DNA from: JAFDVN01 sp035758545
GTDB lineage: Bacteria > Acidobacteriota > Holophagae > Holophagales > Holophagaceae
Direction: 5' to 3'
Length of the DNA: 29,234 nt
Assembly (NCBI GenBank): GCA_035758545.1
Contig: DASTWQ010000042.1
Span: 1 to 29,234 of the forward strand
Made by a program: the position numbers and the translations under genes. Every line of letters begins with the position of its first letter. Position 1 is the stretch's first letter. Positions 6,869 to 16,539 of this stretch are shown piece by piece. The notes under the pieces are model-generated. The model was given only the letters and a program-made list of their open reading frames with translations, was not told the DNA's origin and did no database searches.

Positions 6869-8110
6869 ATGGATGTGCCCCGCCAGGCCCCGCCCCAGCG
6901 CCGCCGTTGGATGCTCGCGTCGGCCGCCGGCCTCGGCCTGATCCTGCTCATGGTGGCCCTCGCGCGGCTCAAGCCCGCGGCGCCGGAGGCTGAGCGGCAG
7001 AGCCTCCTCATCGACACCGTGAAGCGCGGGCCCATGGTGTTCCAGGTCCGCGGCACCGGCACCCTCGTCCCCCTGAACGTCCGCTGGATCTCCGCCAACG
7101 CCGACTCCCGGGTGGAGAAGATCCTCGTGTGGCCCGGCACCGCCGTGAAGGCGGACACCGAGATCCTGGAGCTCTCCAACCCCGAGGCCCAGCAGGCGGC
7201 CCAGGACGCCATGTGGCAGCTGCGGGCGGCGGAGGCCGACTACACCTCCGCCAAGGCCAAGCTGGAGAGCCAGCTGCTGGACCTGAGGGCCTCCGTGGCC
7301 TCCGCCAAGGCGGCCTACACCAACGCGAAGATGACCCTGGAGGCCAACGAGCGCCTCTCCAAGGCGGGCCTGGTGGCCAGCCAAGACCTCGCCCGGGCCC
7401 AGGCGGCGGCGGAGGAGCTCACCACCCGCTACGAGATCGAGCGCCAGCGCATGCAGATCGACCAGGACTCCCTGAAGGCTCAGCTCGCCTCCCAGGAGGC
7501 GCGGGTTCAGCAGGCCCGGGCCCTCTACACCCTCAAGCAGGGCCTGGTGGACGACCTCAAGGTCCGGGCGGGCATGGACGGGGTCCTCCAGCAGCTTCCG
7601 GTCCAGGTCGGCCAGCGCATCGCCCCCGGCGGCACCCTCGCCAAGGTGGCCCAGCCCACGCCCCTCAAGGCCGAGCTGAAGGTCAGCGAGACCCAGGCCA
7701 AGGACCTGCTCCTCGGCCAGAAGGCCACCGTGGACACCCGCAACGGTCTGGTGGAAGGCAAGGTCATCCGCATCGACCCGGCGGTCCAGAACGGCACCGT
7801 CACCGTGGACGTGAGCCTGGACGGCCCCCTGCCCAAGGGCGCCCGCCCCGACCTCAGCGTGGAGGGCATCATCGAGCTCGACCACGCGGACGACGCGGTG
7901 TTCGTCGGCCGGCCCGTGCAGGCCCAGAGCAACAGCGAAGGGACCCTCTTCAGGCTCACCTCCGGCGGCGAGGCCGTCCGGGTGAAGGTCCGCTACGGCC
8001 GCGGCAGCGTCAGCACCATCGAGGTGCTGGAGGGCCTGCAGCCCGGCGACCAGGTGGTGCTCTCCGACGCCTCCCCCTGGGACGGCACCGACCGCATCCG
8101 CATCAAGTGA
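6869..8110 (+). CDS. HlyD/MacA-type periplasmic adaptor of an ABC exporter
   Basis: A 413-residue membrane-fusion protein. An N-terminal anchor (WMLASAAGLGLILLMVALA, residues 14-32) is followed by a lipoyl-like strand region (GTGTLVPLNVRWISANADSRVEKILVWPGTAVKAD). A long coiled-coil hairpin rich in Ala, Gln and Glu comes next (about residues 95-230), then the second half of the lipoyl domain (VRAGMDGVLQQLPVQVGQRIAPGGTLAKVAQ), a beta-barrel (LKAELKVSETQAKDLLLGQKATVD) and a membrane-proximal domain (VRVKVRYGRGSVSTIEVLEGLQPGDQVVLSD). It would link the inner-membrane ABC permease to an outer-membrane channel, which is not encoded here. The start is ATG 6869, with AGGAG upstream, rather than an earlier in-frame codon at 6818 that overlaps the promoter. 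First gene of a six-gene operon. Confidence 0.9.
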   Translation: MDVPRQAPPQRRRWMLASAAGLGLILLMVALARLKPAAPEAERQSLLIDTVKRGPMVFQVRGTGTLVPLNVRWISANADSRVEKILVWPGTAVKADTEILELSNPEAQQAAQDAMWQLRAAEADYTSAKAKLESQLLDLRASVASAKAAYTNAKMTLEANERLSKAGLVASQDLARAQAAAEELTTRYEIERQRMQIDQDSLKAQLASQEARVQQARALYTLKQGLVDDLKVRAGMDGVLQQLPVQVGQRIAPGGTLAKVAQPTPLKAELKVSETQAKDLLLGQKATVDTRNGLVEGKVIRIDPAVQNGTVTVDVSLDGPLPKGARPDLSVEGIIELDHADDAVFVGRPVQAQSNSEGTLFRLTSGGEAVRVKVRYGRGSVSTIEVLEGLQPGDQVVLSDASPWDGTDRIRIK

Positions 8111-8160
8111 CCCTCAACCCCCGTCCCGGATCACACGACATCCCCTCCCCAGGAGCTCCC

Positions 8161-8859
<699 letters not shown>

Positions 8860-8906
8860 GGCCAGGCCCCCTTCCCCGATCCCGCCCCGCCGCCCCGGAG
8901 TCCCCC

Positions 8907-11330
8907 ATGCAGGCCTTCCTCGCCGATCTCGCCTTCGCGATCCGGATGATGCGCAAGACGCCCTTCCTGACGCTGGTGGCGATCCTGTCCCTGGCCCTCG
9001 GCCTCGGCGCCAACACCACCGTCTACGCCTGGCTGCGGGGCGCCGTGCTGCGACCCCTCTCGGCGGTTCCCAGCCAGGAGCGCCTGGTGGTGGTCTCCAC
9101 CCTCGCGCCGGACGGCAAACCCCTGGAAGTCTCGCACCCGGATTTCCGGGACCTGACGGACGGGGTCCGCAGCGCCCGGCTCGCCGCCAGCCGGACCTTC
9201 CCCGTGGGCTGGCAGGGCGAGGGCCCGGCCCGACGCATCTGGGCCAACGCCGCCACCGGATCCTACTTCCAGGTCGCGGGCATCCGGCCGGCCCTGGGGC
9301 GGCTGCTCCAGCCCGCGGATGATCAGCCGGGCCAGCCGGTGGTGGCGGTGCTGGGCTACGGGTTTTGGCGGCGGTCCCTTGCCGGCGATCCCACCATCGT
9401 CGGCCGGAGCCTTCGCCTGGACGGCGCCGACGTGACGGTGGTGGGCATCGCCCAGGAGGGATTCCTCTCGGCGCCGGAGGGCGGCGTGGCCATGGACGTC
9501 TTCGTTCCGCTCTCGCCCTGGGTCCGCTCCCAGGGCCGGGCCCTGCTGGACCGAGGCACCCGCAACCTGAAGGTCCTGGGCCGCCTCGCGCCGGGCGCCG
9601 GCCTGGCCCAGGTCCAGGCGGAGGCCTCGGCGGTATCCACGGTCCTGGCGGAGCGGTATCCGGAGGACCACCGGGGCCTCGGCTTCCAGGTGACCCCCCT
9701 CAGCCGGGCCCCCTGGGGCAGCCAGGGCGTCCTCGCGCCGACCCTCCGGATCCTCCTCGCAGCCGTGGGGCTGGTGCTTCTCCTGGCCTGTGCCAATGTG
9801 GCCAGCCTGCTGCTGACCCGGACCGTGGGTCGCCAGCAGGAGTTCGCGGTCCGCGCCGCCCTGGGCGCGGGCAGGGCACGTCTCGCCCGCCAGCTGATGA
9901 CCGAGGGCCTCCTGCTCGGCCTCGCCGGCGGCGGCGCCGGGCTCCTGGCCGCGCTCTGGGCCAGAGGGCTCCTTCAGCGGATGATCCCGCCGACGGACAA
10001 GCCCGTCCAGCTGATGGCGGGCGGCGACGGATCGGTCCTCGCCTTCACCCTCCTCCTCTCCCTGGGGGCCGGCCTGCTGCTTGGCCTCCTGCCCCTGCTC
10101 GCGAGCCGCCTCACGCCCTCTCCCGAAGGGCTGAAGGAGGGCGGCTCCCGGGCCACCGCGAGTCCCCGCGCCCGGCGTTGGCTCTCCCTCCTCGTCGCCC
10201 TGGAGATGGCACTCGCCACCCTGCTGCTCGCCGGGGCGGGGCTGCTGATCCGCAGCCTGGAGCAGGCCACCCGGGTGCCGCTCGGCTTCCAGCCCGCCCA
10301 TGTGCTGCTCGCCGGCATCGAGCTGAACCCGGGGTCCTACCCCCGGGCCCGCAAGGACGGCTTCGCCCAGGCGGTGCTGACGCGGCTCCGGGAGACCCCC
10401 GGCATCGAACAGGCGGCCTTCGGCACCTACGCGCCCCTGGGACTGGACGGAGGCTCCTGGGAGACGCTCACCTTCGAGGGCCATGTGCCCGCGCGGGGGG
10501 AGGACCTCCACATCTACGGGAACGCGATCACGCCGGGCTACTTCAGCACCCTCGGGATCCCGCTCCTGGAGGGCCGCGACTTCGGCCCCCAGGACCGAGA
10601 GCACGGCGAGCCCGTGATCATCCTCAGCGAGGCCGCGGCCCGGCGCTACTTCCCCGGCGGCGCCCTCGGCAAGCGGGTGAAGCAGGGCGAGGACTGGCGC
10701 ACCGTGATCGGCGTCGCGGCGGACATCAAGGTCCACAGCCTGTCCGGTCCGCCGGAGCCCTTCGCCTACTACCCGCTCACCCAGTGGTACACGACGGGGC
10801 TCACGCTTCAGGTGAGGACTTCAGGCGATCCCTGGTCGGCCCTCGGCGCGGTCCAGAACGCGGTCGCCGAGGCGGATCCGGAGATGCCCCTCGTCGCCCT
10901 GCCCATGTCCGAATTCCTGAAGGCCTCCACCTTCCTGCTGCGCATGGCGGCCTCCCTCCTCGCGCTGCTCGGGGCCATGGCCCTGGGGCTGGCCTGCCTC
11001 GGCATCTTCGGGGTGATGAGCTTCGGCGTGGCCCAGCGGACCCAGGAACTGGGAGTGCGCATGGCCCTGGGGGCCGCTCCCGCCCAGGTGCTGCGCCTCG
11101 TCCTCACCGAGGGCCTGATGCTGGCCGGGGCCGGGGCCCTCGCGGGCCTGCTGGCCATGGCGCTCATCGCGCCGGGCCTCGGCCCCCTCCTCGTCCGGAC
11201 CGACCCCCGGGATCCGCTGATCCTCGCCGGGGTGCCGCTGCTGCTCCTCGCGGTGGCCGCCGCCGCCTGCGCGCTGCCCGCCCTCCGGGCCTCCCGAACC
11301 GACCCCGCCGCGGCGCTCCGCTCCGCCTGA
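8907..11330 (+). CDS. ADOP-type MacB/FtsX permease, first paralogue
   Basis: An 807-residue permease with two MacB_PCD + FtsX repeats, as in the acidobacterial duplicated permease (ADOP) group. The first repeat runs from the N-terminal helix (FLTLVAILSLALGLGANTTVYAWLRGAVL) through a periplasmic domain to helices near residues 285-420 (ILLAAVGLVLLLACANVASLLL, EFAVRAALGAGRARL). The second repeat starts near residue 428 with LSLLVALEMALATLLLAGAGLLIRSLEQA and ends with FGVMSFGVAQRTQELGVRMALGAAPAQVLRLVLTEG and two final helices. GGAG lies upstream of the ATG. Members of this family are often encoded without partner subunits; here it directly follows an adaptor and an ATPase. The substrate is unknown; MacB-like systems export peptides, lipoproteins or small molecules. 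Confidence 0.9.
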   Translation: MQAFLADLAFAIRMMRKTPFLTLVAILSLALGLGANTTVYAWLRGAVLRPLSAVPSQERLVVVSTLAPDGKPLEVSHPDFRDLTDGVRSARLAASRTFPVGWQGEGPARRIWANAATGSYFQVAGIRPALGRLLQPADDQPGQPVVAVLGYGFWRRSLAGDPTIVGRSLRLDGADVTVVGIAQEGFLSAPEGGVAMDVFVPLSPWVRSQGRALLDRGTRNLKVLGRLAPGAGLAQVQAEASAVSTVLAERYPEDHRGLGFQVTPLSRAPWGSQGVLAPTLRILLAAVGLVLLLACANVASLLLTRTVGRQQEFAVRAALGAGRARLARQLMTEGLLLGLAGGGAGLLAALWARGLLQRMIPPTDKPVQLMAGGDGSVLAFTLLLSLGAGLLLGLLPLLASRLTPSPEGLKEGGSRATASPRARRWLSLLVALEMALATLLLAGAGLLIRSLEQATRVPLGFQPAHVLLAGIELNPGSYPRARKDGFAQAVLTRLRETPGIEQAAFGTYAPLGLDGGSWETLTFEGHVPARGEDLHIYGNAITPGYFSTLGIPLLEGRDFGPQDREHGEPVIILSEAAARRYFPGGALGKRVKQGEDWRTVIGVAADIKVHSLSGPPEPFAYYPLTQWYTTGLTLQVRTSGDPWSALGAVQNAVAEADPEMPLVALPMSEFLKASTFLLRMAASLLALLGAMALGLACLGIFGVMSFGVAQRTQELGVRMALGAAPAQVLRLVLTEGLMLAGAGALAGLLAMALIAPGLGPLLVRTDPRDPLILAGVPLLLLAVAAAACALPALRASRTDPAAALRSA

Positions 11331-11364
11331 ATCCCACCTGAAACCGGCCTTGCCCGAGGTCCCC

Positions 11365-13791
11365 ATGCGCGCCTTCCTGCACGATCTCCGCCTCGCCCTC
11401 CGGTCCCTGCTCCGGGCGCCGGGATTCACCGCCGCCGCCATGCTCACGCTGGCCCTGGGGGTGGGCGCGACGGCCGCCCTCTTCTCCGTCACCCGGCAGC
11501 TGCTTCTGGGCCGGCTGCCCTATCCCCAGGCCGACCGGATCCTCTCGGTGCAGGAGAGCATGCGGGGGCGGCCCTTCTCCTTCTCCCACCAGACCCTCTG
11601 CGAGTGGCGGGACCAGGCGGGCTCCTTCGAGGCCCTGGGAGGCTACCGCTCCACCGGCATGAACCTCACGGGCCTCGGGGATCCCCTGGTCCTGCGGGGC
11701 GCGCGGGTCACGGCGGGCTTCTTCGAAGCCCTCCGGATCCACCCGGCCCTCGGGCGCCTCTTCACCCGGGCGGACGAGGCCGCCGGCGCCTCGGACAAGG
11801 CCGTGGTCGCCTGGAGCTTCTGGCGCGAGCGGCTTGGCGGGGATCCCGCCGCCGTCGGCCGGATCCTCACGCTGAACGGCCGGCCCACGGAGCTCATCGG
11901 GGTCCTGCCGGAAGGCTTCGTCACCCCCTTCGGCCGCGGGGAGGACCTCTTCAAGATCGAGCCCGACGCCCACACCGACAACCAGCGGGGCAACCACAGC
12001 TTCCAGGCCATCGGACGGCTGCGGGACGGGGTCGTCTTGGCGCAGGCCCAGGCGGAGCTGAAGGCCCTCGCCGCCCGGACGGCGGAGGCCCATCCGGATT
12101 CCAACGCCGGTGGCGGGGCCCTGGCGGAGCCGCTGCGCACCGCCCTGACCCGGGAGGGCCGGGGCCCGCTGCTCTTCCTGCTGGGCGCCACGGGCCTGTT
12201 GCTCCTCATCGCCTGCGTCAACGTGACCAACCTCTTCCTGGCCCGGGCCGCGGCCCGGGAACGGGACATGGCGGTCCGCCTGGCCTTGGGCGCGGGCCGC
12301 GGAGAGCTGTTCCGCCAGTTCCTCTCAGAGGCCCTCCTCGTCTCCGCCGGGGGAGCCTTGCTGGCGGGGATCTTCGCCCTGGTCCTGATCCGCGGACTGG
12401 AACCCCTGCTGCTGCGCGGGGCGCCGGCGGCGTTGATCCAGGGCGGGCTGCGCCTCTCGGGCGCCGCTTGGGGAGTCTCCCTGGCCCTCGCCCTGGTCTG
12501 CGCCTTCGGGGTGGCCCTGGCGCCGGCGCTGCAGGCGGACCGGCTGCGCCTGAGGGAGGTCCTCGCCGAGGGCGGCCGGGGCCTCACCGCCCTGCGGGGC
12601 CTCCGGTTCCGGAGGGCCCTGGTGGCCGCCCAGGTGGGGCTCTGTCTTGTGCTGGTGCTCGCCACCGCCCTCTTCACCCGGAGCCTGCTCTGGATCGAAG
12701 GGCGGGATCCGGGCTTCCGGCCCGAGGGCCGCCTGGCCTTCCAGGTCCACCTGCCGGACCAGGACTATCCCAAGGAGGCCCAGGACGACCAGTTCTTCCG
12801 GGAGCTTCAGGCGCGGCTGCAGGTGATTCCCGGGGTCCAGTCCGTCTCGGCGGCCACCATCCTGCCCTTCTCCGGATCCCACTCCGCCACCGTGGTGGGG
12901 CTCGACGCCGACCTGGACGCCCGCGCCACCGCGGCAGTGGAGGCCGACCTGAACATCGTCCTCCCGGGCTGGTTCGAGACCCTGGGCACCCCGCTCCGGG
13001 CCGGCCGCTATCCGACCCCCGCGGACCTTCAGGACGGCACCCGCCGGATCTGGATCAGCGAGTCCCTGGCCCGCCGCCTCGTCCCCGGGCAGGACCCCCT
13101 CGGCCGGACGATGCACTGCGGCGTCTGCACCGAGACCACGCCGGACAACCCGCCCCTCGTGGTCACGGGCGTCCTCGCCGATCTCCACGAGCGGAACCTG
13201 GATCGCCCGGCGGAGGACCGCTTCTGGGTGCTGCAGTCCCAGTACCCCAGCGGGACCATGTCCCTGGTGCTCCGCACCGGGGCCTCGCCGGAGGCCCTCC
13301 GGGGGCCCGTGAAGGAGGCGCTGCGCAGCCTGGATCCCAGGATCCCCCTCGGCGACATCGACCGGCTGCAGACGCTCCTCGACCGCTCCCTCCGGGGCCG
13401 ACGGTCGGTGACCTCCCTGCTGGGGGGCTTCACCCTCCTCGCCCTGCTCCTTGCGGTGGTGGGCATCCAGGGCGTGGTGGCCTTCCAGGTGGCCCAGCGC
13501 AACCGGGAGATCGGGATCCGCATGGCGCTGGGTGCCGAGATCCGCCAGGTCGTCGGCCTCATCCTGGGCCAGGGCCTGCGCCTCGCCGCCTGGGGCCTGG
13601 CGGGGGGTGTCCTCGCCAGCCTCGCTCTGGCCAGGCTCATCGCGAGCCAGGTGCCCGGCGTGCTGCCCCTGGACCCACTGAGCCTGGCGGCCGCCCTGGC
13701 GACGCTCACCGCCGCCGCCCTGCTGGCCTCCCTGCTTCCGGCGTTCCGGGCGGCACGGGTGGACCCCATGATCGCCCTGCGATCCGAGTGA
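11365..13791 (+). CDS. ADOP-type MacB/FtsX permease, second paralogue
   Basis: An 808-residue paralogue of the preceding permease, with the same layout. The N-terminal motif is FLHDLRLALRSLLRAPGFTAAAMLTLALGVGATAALFSV. The first FtsX block (LLLIACVNVTNLFLARAAARERDMAVRLALGAGRGEL) lies near residues 275-315. A second N-terminal-like helix is at about residue 420 (ALVAAQVGLCLVLVLATALFTRSLLWIE). The C-terminal FtsX block is VVAFQVAQRNREIGIRMALGAEIRQVVGLILGQGLRL. A periplasmic CGVCTE motif near residue 590 is absent from the first permease, and may bind metal or form a disulfide. ATG 11365 is preferred over 11350 because it begins exactly at the conserved N-terminus. The pair could form a heterodimer or two separate homodimers served by one ATPase. 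Confidence 0.9.
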   Translation: MRAFLHDLRLALRSLLRAPGFTAAAMLTLALGVGATAALFSVTRQLLLGRLPYPQADRILSVQESMRGRPFSFSHQTLCEWRDQAGSFEALGGYRSTGMNLTGLGDPLVLRGARVTAGFFEALRIHPALGRLFTRADEAAGASDKAVVAWSFWRERLGGDPAAVGRILTLNGRPTELIGVLPEGFVTPFGRGEDLFKIEPDAHTDNQRGNHSFQAIGRLRDGVVLAQAQAELKALAARTAEAHPDSNAGGGALAEPLRTALTREGRGPLLFLLGATGLLLLIACVNVTNLFLARAAARERDMAVRLALGAGRGELFRQFLSEALLVSAGGALLAGIFALVLIRGLEPLLLRGAPAALIQGGLRLSGAAWGVSLALALVCAFGVALAPALQADRLRLREVLAEGGRGLTALRGLRFRRALVAAQVGLCLVLVLATALFTRSLLWIEGRDPGFRPEGRLAFQVHLPDQDYPKEAQDDQFFRELQARLQVIPGVQSVSAATILPFSGSHSATVVGLDADLDARATAAVEADLNIVLPGWFETLGTPLRAGRYPTPADLQDGTRRIWISESLARRLVPGQDPLGRTMHCGVCTETTPDNPPLVVTGVLADLHERNLDRPAEDRFWVLQSQYPSGTMSLVLRTGASPEALRGPVKEALRSLDPRIPLGDIDRLQTLLDRSLRGRRSVTSLLGGFTLLALLLAVVGIQGVVAFQVAQRNREIGIRMALGAEIRQVVGLILGQGLRLAAWGLAGGVLASLALARLIASQVPGVLPLDPLSLAAALATLTAAALLASLLPAFRAARVDPMIALRSE

Positions 13792-13801
13792 TACTGGAGC
13801 C

Positions 13802-15160
13802 GTGCCCCGCATCCTCGTCGTCGATGACCAGCCCGATGTGCGGGAGGCCCTGCGCCTCCTGCTGAAGGGCGAGGGCTACGCGGTGGAGGGCGCCGAATCG
13901 CCCTCCACCGCGCTGCGCCCCCTGGAGGCCGGCGGCCGGGCGGCGCCGGACCTCGTCCTGATGGACATGAACTACCGCTCGGACACCACCAGCGGCGCCG
14001 AAGGCCTGGAGCTGCTGGAGCGGATCCGCGCCCTGGATCCGCTGCTTCCGGTGGTCGTGATGACGGGCTTCGGCTCCATCGAGCTGGCGGTGGAGGCCAT
14101 GCGCCGCGGGGCCCGGGACTTCATCCAGAAGCCCTGGGACAACGCCCGGCTGCTCTCCATCCTCGCCACCCAGCTGGCGCTGGCGGGTGCGCTCCGGAGG
14201 GCCCAGCGGCTGGAGGCCGAGAACGACCTGCTCCGGGGCGGAGAGGCCCCCGCCCTCATTGCCGAGTCCAAGGCCATGGCCGCGGTGCTGGAGGTGATCC
14301 GCCGGGTGGCCCCCTCCGACGCCCACATCCTGCTCCTCGGCGAGAACGGCACCGGCAAGAGCCTCGTGGCCAGGGTGATCCACGGGGCGTCATCGCGCGC
14401 GAAACAGCCGCTTCTCACCCTCAACGCCGGCGGGCTCTCCGAGGCCCTTCTGGAGAGCGAGCTGTTCGGCCACGTGAAGGGTGCCTTCACCGATGCCAGG
14501 ACGGACCGGGCCGGGCGCTTCGAGCTTGCGGACGGCGGCACCCTCTTCCTGGACGAGATCGCCAACGCGCCGCTGGCCATGCAGGCCAAGCTCCTGCGGG
14601 TGCTGGAGACCGGCGAGTTCGAGCGGGTGGGCTCGAGCCGGACCCTGAGGGCCGACGTGCGCCTCCTCTCGGCCACCAACGCCGACCTGGAGGCGGAGGT
14701 CGCCGCCGGGCGGTTCCGCCAGGACCTGCGCTTCCGCCTCAACACCATCGAACTGCGCCTGCCGCCCCTGCGGGAGCGGGTGGAGGACATCCGACCCCTG
14801 GCGGAGGCCTTCCTGGCGCGCCACGCCGCCCGGTACCGGAAACCCCTCGCCGGGCTCGAACCCGGGGCCCTGCAGGCCCTGGAGCGCCACGGCTGGCCGG
14901 GCAATGTGCGGGAGCTGGACCACGCCGTGGAGCGGGCGGTCCTGATGGCCGCGGGCGAGCGCCTGCGAGCGCAGGATTTCGCCCTCGGTGGCGCGATGGC
15001 GGGCCCCCGGCCGGAGGACCTCAGCCTGGAGGAGATGGAGACCCTGCTCATCCGCAAGGCCCTGGCCCGCCACGGCAGCGCCACCGCCGCCGCGGAGGCC
15101 CTGGGACTCTCCCGGAGCGCCATGTACCGACGGCTCCAGAAACTCGGCATCTCCGGATGA
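13802..15160 (+). CDS. sigma-54-dependent response regulator (NtrC family)
   Basis: A 452-residue regulator with a GTG start at 13802 behind CTGGAG. The receiver domain (residues 1-125) has the DD pair, phospho-acceptor Asp55 (VLMDMNY), Thr88 in VMTGFG and Lys110 (QKPWD). The AAA+ domain has Walker A GENGTGKS (180-187), Walker B GGTLFLDEI (245-253) and an RFRLN / LPPLRER / WPGNVREL C-terminal region. The sigma-54-contacting loop reads GAFTDA (227-232) instead of the canonical GAFTGA. The C-terminus is a Fis-type helix-turn-helix (GSATAAAEALGLSRSAMYRRLQKLGI). It overlaps the kinase gene by four bases. It probably activates the operon promoter at 6819-6834 when phosphorylated by the neighbouring kinase. 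Confidence 0.93.
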   Translation: MPRILVVDDQPDVREALRLLLKGEGYAVEGAESPSTALRPLEAGGRAAPDLVLMDMNYRSDTTSGAEGLELLERIRALDPLLPVVVMTGFGSIELAVEAMRRGARDFIQKPWDNARLLSILATQLALAGALRRAQRLEAENDLLRGGEAPALIAESKAMAAVLEVIRRVAPSDAHILLLGENGTGKSLVARVIHGASSRAKQPLLTLNAGGLSEALLESELFGHVKGAFTDARTDRAGRFELADGGTLFLDEIANAPLAMQAKLLRVLETGEFERVGSSRTLRADVRLLSATNADLEAEVAAGRFRQDLRFRLNTIELRLPPLRERVEDIRPLAEAFLARHAARYRKPLAGLEPGALQALERHGWPGNVRELDHAVERAVLMAAGERLRAQDFALGGAMAGPRPEDLSLEEMETLLIRKALARHGSATAAAEALGLSRSAMYRRLQKLGISG

Positions 15161-16503
15161 GCCGGTCCCCCGAGCGCCGCCTCCAGGCCCTGGCTCTGGC
15201 GGGGGGCGCGCCGGCGGTGCTGCTCGGTCTCCTCCTGCTGGCCCGGCTCGAGGCCCCCGCCGTCCTCAAGGCCGCGCTGGCCACCGCGGTGGTCCTGACT
15301 TGGCTCTGGGCCGCCCGCCGCATCCGGCGCCAGGCTGAGCGGCCCATGCAGACCCTCACGAACCTCCTCGCGGCCCTGCGGGAAGGGGACTACTCCTTCC
15401 GCGCCAAGGGCGACCTCCAGGAGGGCGGCCTCGGGGACGTCTACCGGGAGCTCAACGCGCTCTCGGACCTGCTCCAGCAGCAGCGCATCGGCGCCCTGGA
15501 GGCGACGGCCCTCCTGCGGACGGTCATGGCGGAGATCGACGTGGCCATCCTCGCCTTCGACGCGGACACCCGCCTGCGTCTGGTGAACCGGGCCGGGGAA
15601 CAGCTCCTGGCCCGGCCCGCGGCGCGGCTCCTGGGGGAGACTGCCGAGGGCCTCGGCCTCGCCCAGGCCCTCGGCGGCGAGAGCCCCCGCCTCGTGGAGC
15701 TGGCCCTGCCAGGCCGCGCCGGCCGCTGGGAGCTGCGCCGCGGCCCCTTCCGGCAGGGAGGGCATCCGCACACGCTCCTGGTGCTGTCGGATCTCACCCG
15801 GCCCTTGCGGGAGGAGGAGCGCCAGGCCTGGCAGCGGTTGGTCCGCGTCCTCAGCCACGAGATCAACAACACCCTCGCGCCCATCCACTCCCTCGCCGGC
15901 AGCCTCCAGGCGCTGCTGCGGAAGGAGCCGGCCCCCGCGGACCTGAAGGAGGACCTGGCCAGCGGCCTCGGGGTCATCGCCGGGCGGAGCGAATCCCTCC
16001 AGCGCTTCCTGCAGGCCTACGCACGCCTGGCCAAGCTGCCGCCGCCCACGCTGCGCCCCGTGGATCTGGGGAGCCTCGTCGCCCGGGTGGCGGGCCTGGA
16101 GACGCGGGTCCCGGTCCGCGTCGCCGGGGGGCCCGAGGTCCGCCTCCAGGCCGACGGCGACCAGCTGGAACAGCTGTTGATCAACCTCGTCAAGAACGCC
16201 GCCGAGGCTTCCCTGGAGACCGGCGGCGCCGTATCCGTGGACTGGACCGCGGAACGCGGCCGCCTGGAGCTCACGGTGGAGGACGAGGGGCCGGGCCTCC
16301 CTCCCAGCGCCAACCTCTTCGTGCCCTTCTTCACCACCAAGCCCGGCGGCAGCGGCATCGGCCTCGTGCTCGGCCGCCAGATCGCGGAGGCCCACGGGGG
16401 CTCCCTGCAGGTGGAGGACCGCGCCGGCGCCCGGGGCGCCCGCGCGCGGCTCACCCTGCCCCTCGCCCCGCCAATCGCGCCCTCCGGCGCTTCGGAAGCC
16501 TGA
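15157..16503 (+). CDS. sensor histidine kinase, partner of the sigma-54 regulator
   Basis: A 448-residue kinase. Two close transmembrane helices (about residues 10-30 and 34-53) with almost no periplasmic loop suggest sensing within the membrane or cytoplasm. A linker/HAMP-like segment and a PAS-like domain follow (about 115-215: VMAEIDVAILAFDADTRLRLVNRAGEQLL). The phospho-acceptor is His234 in VRVLSHEINNTLAPIHSL. The ATPase domain has an N-box (LINLVKNAAEAS, about 341-352), G1 (DEGPGLP, 376-382) and G2 (GGSGIGLVLGRQIAEAHGG). The NtrY-like SHEINNTLAPI motif fits pairing with NtrC-type regulators. Its ATG is embedded in the regulator stop (ATGA). Last gene of the exporter operon. Confidence 0.93.
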   Translation: MSRSPERRLQALALAGGAPAVLLGLLLLARLEAPAVLKAALATAVVLTWLWAARRIRRQAERPMQTLTNLLAALREGDYSFRAKGDLQEGGLGDVYRELNALSDLLQQQRIGALEATALLRTVMAEIDVAILAFDADTRLRLVNRAGEQLLARPAARLLGETAEGLGLAQALGGESPRLVELALPGRAGRWELRRGPFRQGGHPHTLLVLSDLTRPLREEERQAWQRLVRVLSHEINNTLAPIHSLAGSLQALLRKEPAPADLKEDLASGLGVIAGRSESLQRFLQAYARLAKLPPPTLRPVDLGSLVARVAGLETRVPVRVAGGPEVRLQADGDQLEQLLINLVKNAAEASLETGGAVSVDWTAERGRLELTVEDEGPGLPPSANLFVPFFTTKPGGSGIGLVLGRQIAEAHGGSLQVEDRAGARGARARLTLPLAPPIAPSGASEA

Positions 16504-16539
16504 CGCATCGCCTTGGCGCGGCGGAGTTCCCGGGGCAAG

